From positions 1 to 6,195 of the forward strand of contig CBFGTV010000121.1 in the NCBI GenBank assembly GCA_965652145.1: DNA of 6,195 nucleotides, read 5' to 3'. Positions 1-5,189 of the stretch are shown here, piece by piece. The notes under the pieces were generated by a model. The model had not been told where the DNA came from. It made no database searches and was given only the letters and a program-made list of their open reading frames with translations. A program made the position numbers and the translations under genes. Origin of the DNA: CBFGTV01 sp965652145 (lineage in GTDB: Bacteria; Bacillota; Clostridia; Peptostreptococcales; Natronincolaceae). How positions within the stretch are numbered: position 1 is the stretch's first letter; each line of letters opens with the position of its first letter.

Positions 1-788
1 GGCGAAGGATGATTATCAGCTTTACGGTCTCCTGTGTATTGGATAAAATGAATAATATTATTGGCGTAGTCCTATTGTTTAAGGATTTAACTAAAATAAA
101 AATGATAGAGCTGGAACTTAGAAGAGAGGATCGTATTCGTACCCTAGGAGAGCTATCGGCTTCCATTATTCATGATATTGGTAATCCCTTGGCAGGTATG
201 AGGAATCTGATGGAGATTTTAAGGGATGACTCCTATGATGCTGTAAGTAAAAATGAGGTATTAATTACTTTACAAGAGGAAATAGAAGATTTAAATAAGT
301 TGGTTATTCACTATTTAGACTTTAGCAGAGCTTCGATACTAACAAAAGAAATTATCAACATAGCTGATTTGATCGATAACATTGTCTATCTTTTCACAGC
401 TAAAGCCAGTGAGAAGGCAATACAAATAAAAAAGAATTATGAACATAGATGCATTTCCCTAAAGGGGGATCGAAGAGCGCTTAAACAAGTCTTCATAAAC
501 ATTTTTAAAAATGCTATAGAGGCAGTCAAAGAGGGTGGAAACGTTTCCATCAGTATTCAGGGAAAGGAGAAGTCTGTGTTAATTTCGATTCAGGATAATG
601 GTATTGGTATAGATGGGCAAAGTCTCGACAAAATATTTTATCCCTTCTATACTACGAAAAAGGATGGAAATGGTTTAGGACTTTCTATTGCTTATAAAAT
701 AATTAAGGAGCATGATGGCCTTGTTAATGTAGACAGTAATGAGGGGGTGGGAACTAAGATTAGCGTTGAGCTACCTACAGATGTGTAA
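1..788 (+). CDS. PAS-linked sensor histidine kinase, C-terminal part (5' end outside window)
   Basis: Sensor kinase of a two-component system that should phosphorylate the regulator encoded just downstream. The frame is open to the left edge, so the gene begins upstream; the ATG at 9 lies inside the protein and is used only for numbering here. Residues 1-30 look like the last strands of a PAS domain, ending in an FKDLTKIK segment typical of the PAS-to-kinase junction. A HisKA dimerisation domain follows, with the H-box SIIHDIGNPLAG and phospho-acceptor His55. The HATPase_c domain shows an N box (FINIFKNAIEA, Asn164/Asn168), a G1 box (DNGIGI, 196-201), an F region (FYPFYTTK) and a G2 box (GNGLGLS, 220-226), so the catalytic core looks intact. 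There is no fused receiver. The signal-sensing N-terminus is missing, so the ligand cannot be read. The pairing with an NtrC-type regulator resembles AtoS, DctB and NtrB kinases. Family assignment is very sure; the signal is unknown. Confidence 0.95.
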   Translation, partial: RRMIISFTVSCVLDKMNNIIGVVLLFKDLTKIKMIELELRREDRIRTLGELSASIIHDIGNPLAGMRNLMEILRDDSYDAVSKNEVLITLQEEIEDLNKLVIHYLDFSRASILTKEIINIADLIDNIVYLFTAKASEKAIQIKKNYEHRCISLKGDRRALKQVFINIFKNAIEAVKEGGNVSISIQGKEKSVLISIQDNGIGIDGQSLDKIFYPFYTTKKDGNGLGLSIAYKIIKEHDGLVNVDSNEGVGTKISVELPTDV

Positions 789-801
789 GCTGTCGTTAAG
801 C

Positions 802-809
802 GGAGGTGA
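802..809 (+). promoter_or_regulatory. Ribosome binding site that sets the regulator start
   Basis: GGAGGTGA is a near-perfect Shine-Dalgarno sequence. It ends 5 bases before the GTG at 815. The in-frame GTG at 806 lies inside this site and so cannot be the start it serves. This favours 815 as the translation start. Confidence 0.75.
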
Positions 810-814
810 AGCTG

Positions 815-2140
815 GTGAAAATATTAGTTATCGATGATGAGAAAAGTATAAGACTTTCACTGAAGATGGGCTTAGAAAAGCTAGGATTAACGGTTATAGC
901 AGCAGAAACGGGAGAAGAAGGTTTAAAGGTATTAAAGAATGAATCACCTGACCTGGCTATAGTTGATATTAGGCTGCCAGGCATAGATGGATTAGAAGTT
1001 TTAAAGCATATTAAAAGCATAAAACCCACCTGCATTGTAATTATGATTACTTACTTGAACGAAATTAAGCTGGCAGTAAGGGCAATGAAGGATGGTGCCT
1101 ATGATTATTTCGTTAAGCCCTTTTCCTTAAACGAAATACAGCAATCCATTGAACAAACGCTACAGTATATACGTATAAAAAAAGAAATAGACATTAGCAC
1201 TAGTAATACTTTATTAATTGGCAACTCTGAGAAAATACAAGCTATTAGAGAAACCATAATGAAGATTGGGCAACTACCCTATGATACATGTATTCTTTTA
1301 GAGGGAGAAAGTGGAACCGGTAAAGAGGTTGTTGCCAAACTAATTCATAGCTTGAAGGTTGGAGATAATCATAGGTTTATGGCCATTAATTGCGCAGCTA
1401 TTCCCAAAAATTTACAGGAAAGTGAGCTCTTTGGCTATGAAAAAGGAGCCTTTTCAGATGCAAAATCTTACAAAGCCGGACTAATAGAGGCTGCCAATAG
1501 AGGTGTGCTTTTCCTTGATGAAATTGCTGATATGGATATTGAGCTCCAGGCCAAAATGCTAAGGGTGTTACAAGAAAAAAGTTACCGAAGCGTAGGCGGC
1601 TTAAAGGAAAGGAAATTTGAAGCTACCATTGTAGCTGCCACCAATAAATACCTTCTTAGAGAAATTCAAAGGGGAACCTTCAGGGAAGATTTATATTATC
1701 GATTGAATATTGTTCCCATAAATTTGCCTCCCCTTAGAGAACGTAGGGAAGACATCCCTATTTTATCTGCCTATTTTCTTGATGAATATAATAAAAAGTT
1801 GAATAAAGCAGTTATTGGAATTGACCCAGATGCTATGGCGGTCTTAAGGCAATACAATTGGCCAGGAAACGTAAGGCAGTTAAGAAATATGATTGAGAGG
1901 GTTATGATTTTTCAAAAAGATGAGATCATAGCTTTAAAGGATATACCTAAGGAAATTGTAAACTTTATTCCAAAGGAGCCAAAGCCAGAGGACTTTAACA
2001 GCTTAGAAATTGCTGAGGAAGCTATTATTAAAAAGACACTGGAAAAGCATGATTGGAACATTACCAGGACGGCAGAAGACTTAGGGCTTTCTAGGCTTAC
2101 CCTCAGAAGGAAGATACAAAAATATAAATTAAGCATATAA
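815..2140 (+). CDS. NtrC-family sigma-54-dependent response regulator
   Basis: DNA-binding activator that, once phosphorylated, uses ATP to open promoters bound by sigma-54 RNA polymerase. With the GTG start at 815 it has 441 residues, normal for the family. The receiver (1-120) has acidic residues Asp7/Asp8, phospho-acceptor Asp51, Thr79 and Lys101. The AAA+ domain (about 133-365) has Walker A GESGTGKE (164-171), Walker B VLFLDEI with Asp235/Glu236, the arginine-finger stretch FREDLYYRLN (289-298) and the sensor II stretch WPGNVRQL (349-356). The sigma-54-contact loop reads GAFSDA (211-216) instead of the usual GAFTGA. A Fis-type helix-turn-helix closes the protein (about 403-441), with NITRTAEDLGLSRLTLRRK. 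The gene starts 26 bases after the kinase stop, so the two are surely co-transcribed. Its probable target is the -24/-12 promoter and tandem dyads just downstream. The family is certain; the target is inferred from position. Confidence 0.95.
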   Translation: MKILVIDDEKSIRLSLKMGLEKLGLTVIAAETGEEGLKVLKNESPDLAIVDIRLPGIDGLEVLKHIKSIKPTCIVIMITYLNEIKLAVRAMKDGAYDYFVKPFSLNEIQQSIEQTLQYIRIKKEIDISTSNTLLIGNSEKIQAIRETIMKIGQLPYDTCILLEGESGTGKEVVAKLIHSLKVGDNHRFMAINCAAIPKNLQESELFGYEKGAFSDAKSYKAGLIEAANRGVLFLDEIADMDIELQAKMLRVLQEKSYRSVGGLKERKFEATIVAATNKYLLREIQRGTFREDLYYRLNIVPINLPPLRERREDIPILSAYFLDEYNKKLNKAVIGIDPDAMAVLRQYNWPGNVRQLRNMIERVMIFQKDEIIALKDIPKEIVNFIPKEPKPEDFNSLEIAEEAIIKKTLEKHDWNITRTAEDLGLSRLTLRRKIQKYKLSI

Positions 2141-2154
2141 AAGAATGATTAAGG

Positions 2155-2194
2155 TGGTAATGTTTTTACCAAAGTGGTAATTTATTTACCACTT
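2155..2194 (+). promoter_or_regulatory. Tandem dyad sites, probable upstream activator sequence (UAS)
   Basis: Two copies of TGGTAA-N5-TTACCA lie side by side. The first (2155-2171) has perfect 6-bp arms; the second (2172-2194) extends to perfect 9-bp arms (AAGTGGTAA and TTACCACTT). Their centres (2163 and 2183) are 20 bp apart, about two helical turns, so they lie on the same face of the DNA. They sit roughly 96 and 116 bp upstream of the predicted sigma-54 start site, a usual distance for NtrC-type enhancers. The obvious binder is the Fis-HTH regulator encoded next door. The dyads and spacing are seen; binding is inferred. Confidence 0.65.
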
Positions 2195-2207
2195 ATTTTT
2201 ATTTTTT
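2172..2207 (+). terminator. Possible intrinsic terminator of the two-component operon
   Basis: The second dyad could also form an RNA hairpin with a 9-bp stem and 5-base loop, followed by a T-rich run (ATTTTTATTTTTT, 2195-2207). This fits an AT-rich rho-independent terminator 31 bases past the regulator stop. It overlaps the proposed activator site, and the same DNA may serve both purposes. The stem holds only three G:C pairs, so termination strength is doubtful. Confidence 0.4.
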
Positions 2208-2251
2208 GATACAGTAATGCCTAAATATCCTCATAAATAGGGACCTAGTAG

Positions 2252-2269
2252 CTGGTATGAACTTTGCAA
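2252..2269 (+). promoter_or_regulatory. Sigma-54 (-24/-12) promoter of the CoA-transferase/madLM operon
   Basis: The sequence CTGGTATGAACTTTGCAA matches the sigma-54 consensus YTGGCACG-N4-TTGCW. The -24 GG is at 2254-2255 and the -12 GC at 2266-2267, separated by exactly 10 bases as sigma-54 requires. The TTGCA box is perfect; the -24 box differs by two C-to-T changes. Transcription should start near 2279, leaving a leader of about 35 bases before the ATG at 2315. A sigma-54 activator gene and paired enhancer-like dyads immediately upstream strengthen the call. Confidence 0.8.
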
Positions 2270-2299
2270 TGTAATTAAAATGATTAAAATAATTACATT
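2268..2299 (+). repeat. Inverted repeat over the -12 edge, start site and leader
   Basis: Perfect 10-bp arms AATGTAATTA (2268-2277) and TAATTACATT (2290-2299) flank a 12-base AT-rich spacer. The left arm begins within the end of the -12 element and the right arm ends just before the ribosome binding site. The predicted start site (about 2279) lies between the arms, so the left arm would be mostly untranscribed. A DNA operator is therefore likelier than an RNA hairpin. No binder can be named, and chance in AT-rich DNA is possible. Confidence 0.4.
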
Positions 2300-2300
2300 T

Positions 2301-2308
2301 AAGGAGGT
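2301..2308 (+). promoter_or_regulatory. Ribosome binding site that sets the CoA-transferase start
   Basis: AAGGAGGT is a full Shine-Dalgarno match. The ATG at 2309 abuts it directly with no spacer, while the in-frame ATG at 2315 stands 6 bases away, the normal distance. The start at 2315 is therefore preferred. Confidence 0.75.
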
Positions 2309-2314
2309 ATGAAA

Positions 2315-3502
2315 ATGAAACAGGCATTAGCAGGCATAAAGGTGCTAGACCTAACGAGGGTTTTGGCAGGGCCCTATGCAACAATGATTTTAGGTGATCT
2401 GGGGGCAGATGTAATTAAAATTGAAGTCCCAAAAACAGGAGACGATTCCCGGCAGTTTGGTCCTTATATTAATGAGGAAAGCGCATATTTTATGAATATT
2501 AACCGAAACAAAAAAAGTATTACCTTGAACTTAAAAAAGCAGGAGGCAAAGGACCTTTTTATCAAAATGGTGAAGCAAGCAGATGTGATAGTAGAAAACT
2601 ATCGTCCAGGTACCATGGAAAAGCTGGGCTTGGGATATGAGCTTCTAAAGGAAGTAAATCCTCAAATTATTTATGCAGCTGCCTCTGGATTTGGGCATAC
2701 AGGTCCCTATAGTAACCGCCCTGCCTATGACGGGGTAGTGCAGGCAATGGGAGGAATTATGAGTATTACGGGAGAAAAGGGCGGTAGACCTACACGAGTT
2801 GGCCCATCCATCGGCGATATTACAGCAGGATTGTATACTGCTATAGGTATTTTAGCAGCCATTAATTATAGAAATATAGCTGGTGTAGGACAGAAGGTGG
2901 ATGTGGCCATGCTGGATTGTCAGGTATCCATATTAGAAAATGCAATAGCAAGATATTTTGCCACTGGGGTTGCACCTAAGCCAGAGGGGAATAGACATAC
3001 ATCAATTGTTCCATTTGAGCCCTTTGAAACAGCAGATGGAGAGATTATGATTGCAGCAGGTAACGACACCCTGTTTAGAAAGCTATGCGTAGAAATTGGT
3101 AAGGAAGAGCTGGCAGATCATGGGCTATTTAAAACGAATCCATTGAGGGCAGAAAATTATAATGCCCTACGGCCGGAGCTGGCAGAAGCAATTAAACGAA
3201 GGTCTACCAGGGAATGGCAAAGCATATTGGATGATGCAGGAGTTCCAAATGGACCTATTAACAATATGGAAGGGGTTGTTAATGATCCACAGGTTATTTC
3301 TAGAGAAATGCTGGTGGAGGTAGAGCATCCAAAGGCTGGAAGCGTAAAAATACCGGGGGTTCCGATTAAAATGTCAGAAAGTCAAGGAACCGTTAGGATG
3401 CCCGCACCTGTATTAGGACAGCACACAGAGGAAATATTGAAGGATTTTGTGGGCCTTACCCATGAAGAAATTCAGCGGTTGAAGGAAATGAATATTTTCT
3501 AG
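2315..3502 (+). CDS. Family III CoA-transferase (CaiB/BaiF/Frc type)
   Basis: Cytosolic enzyme that moves CoA from an acyl-CoA donor to a free carboxylic acid through enzyme-bound acyl and CoA intermediates. The 395-residue product has normal family length. The N-terminal block has LAGIKVLDLTRVLAGPYAT (5-23) and LGADVIKIE (29-37), followed by NRNKKSITLNL (63-73), VIVENYRPG (91-99) and the YDGVVQAMGG stretch (138-147). The catalytic aspartate is probably Asp168 in SIGDITAG, which aligns with the Asp169 nucleophile of formyl-CoA transferase. The C-terminus has the usual GVPNGPI and LGQHTEEIL elements. It is the first gene after the sigma-54 promoter and is followed after 38 bases by madL and then madM, so it probably activates the acid these carry, with malonate the leading candidate. 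CoA-transferases for oxalate, succinate, carnitine or bile acids share this fold, so the substrate is inferred from context only. Confidence 0.93.
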   Translation: MKQALAGIKVLDLTRVLAGPYATMILGDLGADVIKIEVPKTGDDSRQFGPYINEESAYFMNINRNKKSITLNLKKQEAKDLFIKMVKQADVIVENYRPGTMEKLGLGYELLKEVNPQIIYAAASGFGHTGPYSNRPAYDGVVQAMGGIMSITGEKGGRPTRVGPSIGDITAGLYTAIGILAAINYRNIAGVGQKVDVAMLDCQVSILENAIARYFATGVAPKPEGNRHTSIVPFEPFETADGEIMIAAGNDTLFRKLCVEIGKEELADHGLFKTNPLRAENYNALRPELAEAIKRRSTREWQSILDDAGVPNGPINNMEGVVNDPQVISREMLVEVEHPKAGSVKIPGVPIKMSESQGTVRMPAPVLGQHTEEILKDFVGLTHEEIQRLKEMNIF

Positions 3503-3540
3503 CACCAGTATTATAAAAGCTAAAGGAGGCGGCAAAGTAT

Positions 3541-3933
3541 ATGGAAATATATGGTTTGGGCCTGGTGGCACTTTGTATGTTTATTGGTACTCTTTTTGGA
3601 AGAGTATTGGGAAGTATTCTTGGCGTTCAGGGTGATGTGGGTGGAGTAGGCTTCGCCATGCTGCTTTTAATTTTAATAAGCAATTACTATGAAGGGAAGG
3701 GAAAAGACTTCAGTCAAAAGACAAAAAATGGTATTTTGTTGTTAAGCGCCCTTTATATTCCTGTTATTGTGGCTATGTCATCTATTCAAAATGTAGTATC
3801 TGCCTTTTCAGGAGGCTTAGTAGCCTTTGTAGCAGGGGGAGGCGCTACTATCGGTGCCCTGTTTTTAGTGCCTTTGATCTCAAAGCTAGTACCCCGGGAG
3901 GAATTTCCGGACGACAAGTCAATCATCAATTGA
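3541..3933 (+). CDS. madL: Malonate carrier subunit MadL
   Basis: Small integral membrane protein (130 residues) of the MadL family, which works with MadM as a two-subunit carrier; the Malonomonas rubra pair imports malonate with sodium. The protein has about four hydrophobic segments: near residues 3-26 (starting YGLGLVALCMFIGTLFGR), 35-50, 61-80 and 85-116, the last rich in glycine. The tail is short and charged (PREEFPDD). Family recognition rests on its size, the glycine-rich N-terminal and GDVGGVGFAMLLLI regions, and above all the adjacent MadM-like gene. The ATG at 3541 is preceded by AAAGGAGG with an 11-base spacing, slightly long but clear. It lies 38 bases after the CoA-transferase and 44 bases before madM, consistent with one operon. 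Transport of malonate itself, rather than another dicarboxylate, is not proven by the sequence. Confidence 0.85.
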   Translation: MEIYGLGLVALCMFIGTLFGRVLGSILGVQGDVGGVGFAMLLLILISNYYEGKGKDFSQKTKNGILLLSALYIPVIVAMSSIQNVVSAFSGGLVAFVAGGGATIGALFLVPLISKLVPREEFPDDKSIIN

Positions 3934-3977
3934 TTAAAAATTAGTACCTATTTGGATAAAAGGGAGATGTGAATAGA

Positions 3978-4742
3978 ATGGTCAAGGATCATATTGTAAC
4001 AATATTTACTTCCTATGGATTAGTGGCTGCCTTTGGGCTAATTGCCTTAATTATGCTTGTCTCCTACGGGCTTACAAAAAGACTCAAGCAGGAAAGAATG
4101 AGCTCGGCTGTTGCCATTATAGTGGGGTTAATATTAGCCTATATTGCAGGTAAATATACCGGGGGTTCCCGTGGTATTGCTGATATACCAATATTCGCCG
4201 GTACAGGGCTAATGGGAGGAGCTATGCTGAGGGACTATACAATTATTTCTACAGCCTACGGTGTTAAAATGGAAAATTTAAAGAAGGCCGGGCTGCCAGG
4301 GATTGTATCCCTGCTGGTAGGCGTGTTTTTCTCCTTCTTTGTAGGAGCTTTTGTAGCTGTATTACTGGGCTATACAGATCCAGCAGAGATCACAACGATC
4401 GGTGGGGGCACCCTTACCTTCATTGTTGGTCCTGTAGCAGGAACAGCCTTAGGGGTAAGCTCTGAAGTCATCGCCTTATCCATAGCTGCGGGAGTAGTAA
4501 AATCTGTTTTAACAATGGTAATTACACCCTTTATTGCACCTGTAATTAAACTTAACAGCCCAACGGCTGCCATGGTCTATGGTGGGTTAATCGGTACAAC
4601 CAGCGGTGTCGCTGGGGGATTAGCTGCCACCGATGCTAAGCTTGTCCCCTATGGGGCGATGATAGCGACCTTTTATACAGGGCTAGGAAGTTTATTGGTT
4701 CCTTCGATAGGATTCATGATTATTAGGATGATATTTGGATAG
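3978..4742 (+). CDS. madM: Malonate carrier subunit MadM
   Basis: Larger membrane subunit of the MadLM carrier, about 254 residues with roughly seven hydrophobic segments, the usual MadM size. Recognisable stretches are GLIALIMLVSYGLTKRLKQERMSSA near the N-terminus, GKYTGGSRGIADIPIFAG with a conserved GTGLMGGAMLRDYTI run after it, the GGGTLTFIVGPVAGTALG segment, and YGGLIGTTSGVAGGLAATD towards the end. Glycine-rich membrane turns and charged residues such as the Arg-Asp pair in MLRDY could belong to a substrate or sodium path; that is inference. The start is uncertain: the ATG at 3978 has AGGGAG 11 bases upstream, while the in-frame GTG at 3969 lies only 2 bases from the same site, so 3978 is preferred. 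Together with madL it forms a carrier in the sigma-54-controlled operon and ends just inside the next small ORF. Confidence 0.88.
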   Translation: MVKDHIVTIFTSYGLVAAFGLIALIMLVSYGLTKRLKQERMSSAVAIIVGLILAYIAGKYTGGSRGIADIPIFAGTGLMGGAMLRDYTIISTAYGVKMENLKKAGLPGIVSLLVGVFFSFFVGAFVAVLLGYTDPAEITTIGGGTLTFIVGPVAGTALGVSSEVIALSIAAGVVKSVLTMVITPFIAPVIKLNSPTAAMVYGGLIGTTSGVAGGLAATDAKLVPYGAMIATFYTGLGSLLVPSIGFMIIRMIFG

Positions 4743-4935
4743 ATTCAACGAAATTAAAGGATTTGAGATAAGAGGATGTGTATCTGTACCGGAAGCGGTA
4801 ACGTACGGTATGTTTTATAATCAATTCATAGAATTTATTGAATCAAATAAATGGTTATTTGATGGTGGAATAAACGAAATTGTTGATGGTTTTTATATCA
4901 ATTCGGATGGTACAAGAGGAAAAACATGTTTTTAG
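4735..4935 (+). CDS. Small hypothetical protein, possibly a degraded gene
   Basis: I do not recognise this 66-residue product with confidence. It is hydrophilic and looks like real coding sequence, not noise: FIEFIESNKWLFDGGINEI and VDGFYINSDGTRGK read like small conserved Firmicutes proteins of about 60-90 residues with a tryptophan and a GG turn. The only start before this conserved part is the TTG at 4735, which overlaps the madM stop by 8 bases. A weak AGGATG lies just upstream, and an in-frame stop sits at 4729. The end looks abrupt: after GTRGK the frame gives TCF and a stop at 4933. A run of four A's at 4921-4924 followed by five T's leaves room for frame slips, and other frames there read GKHV and EDDGLYGK. 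It may be a gene moved next to madM by rearrangement, losing its own start region. It shares the operon's terminator and is probably co-transcribed. Confidence 0.45.
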   Translation: MDRFNEIKGFEIRGCVSVPEAVTYGMFYNQFIEFIESNKWLFDGGINEIVDGFYINSDGTRGKTCF

Positions 4936-4962
4936 AGGATGACGGTCTATACGGAAAGAATA

Positions 4963-4995
4963 AAGAATTCGCCTTGAGCCAATTCTTATTTTTTT
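4963..4995 (+). terminator. Intrinsic terminator of the CoA-transferase/madLM operon
   Basis: Perfect 7-bp arms AAGAATT (4963-4969) and AATTCTT (4981-4987) enclose an 11-base segment that can add a two-pair GC extension after a C-C mismatch. A run of seven T's follows at 4989-4995. It lies 28 bases past the small ORF and is the first hairpin with a T-run after madM. The stem is AT-rich, so strength is uncertain. Confidence 0.6.
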
Positions 4996-5021
4996 GTAAT
5001 TTACCTAGTATACAATATAAT
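4994..5021 (+). promoter_or_regulatory. Sigma-A-like promoter sequence without a clear gene
   Basis: TTGTAA (4994-4999) and a perfect TATAAT (5016-5021) are separated by 16 bases. Any transcript would start near 5028 and run into the 3' end of the convergent permease gene. I see no ORF of useful length and no tRNA or other recognisable RNA between 5028 and 5153. In DNA this AT-rich the match may be chance, or the relic of a lost gene. Confidence 0.25.
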
Positions 5022-5153
5022 ATAGGTGAAGCCTATCAATTATAGTCAAAGAACATTTTTGATGATCTGGAAAAAATAAATACCTGTACAAATGTTGTTT
5101 AATTGAGGGAATTTTATATTTGTGTGATTTATAAATGCGAAAAGGAGTAAAGA

Positions 5154-5182
5154 AGGAGGCTCATCATAATGAAGGGCCTCCT
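5154..5182 (-). terminator. Hairpin after the ABC permease, possible terminator
   Basis: Arms AGGAGGC (5154-5160) and GCCTCCT (5176-5182) form a perfect 7-bp, GC-rich stem with a 15-base loop. It begins 7 bases past the permease stop on the minus strand. The minus-strand sequence after it is only moderately T-rich (TCTTTACTCCTTTT). It best fits a weak intrinsic terminator or 3'-end stabilising hairpin for the ABC operon. Read on the plus strand there is no T-run after the stem. Confidence 0.45.
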
Positions 5183-5189
5183 CATGATA

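Noticed and set aside
806..814. GTG at 806 as the regulator start
   Set aside because: It lies inside the Shine-Dalgarno sequence itself; the GTG at 815 is correctly spaced and gives the standard receiver N-terminus MKILVIDDE.
796..1035. Minus-strand open frame opposite the receiver domain, and similar ones opposite the regulator C-terminus, madM and the permease
   Set aside because: They lie entirely opposite well-supported genes, have no ribosome sites, and translate to serine- and phenylalanine-rich sequence typical of antisense shadows.
2141..2210. Tandem repeats read as a short CRISPR-like array
   Set aside because: Only two copies, palindromic, with almost no spacer and no cas genes; operator sites explain them better.
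3503..3540. Possible terminator or processing hairpin between the CoA-transferase and madL
   Set aside because: Only very short complementary stretches (AGC/GCT) and no T-run; nothing argues against one continuous transcript.
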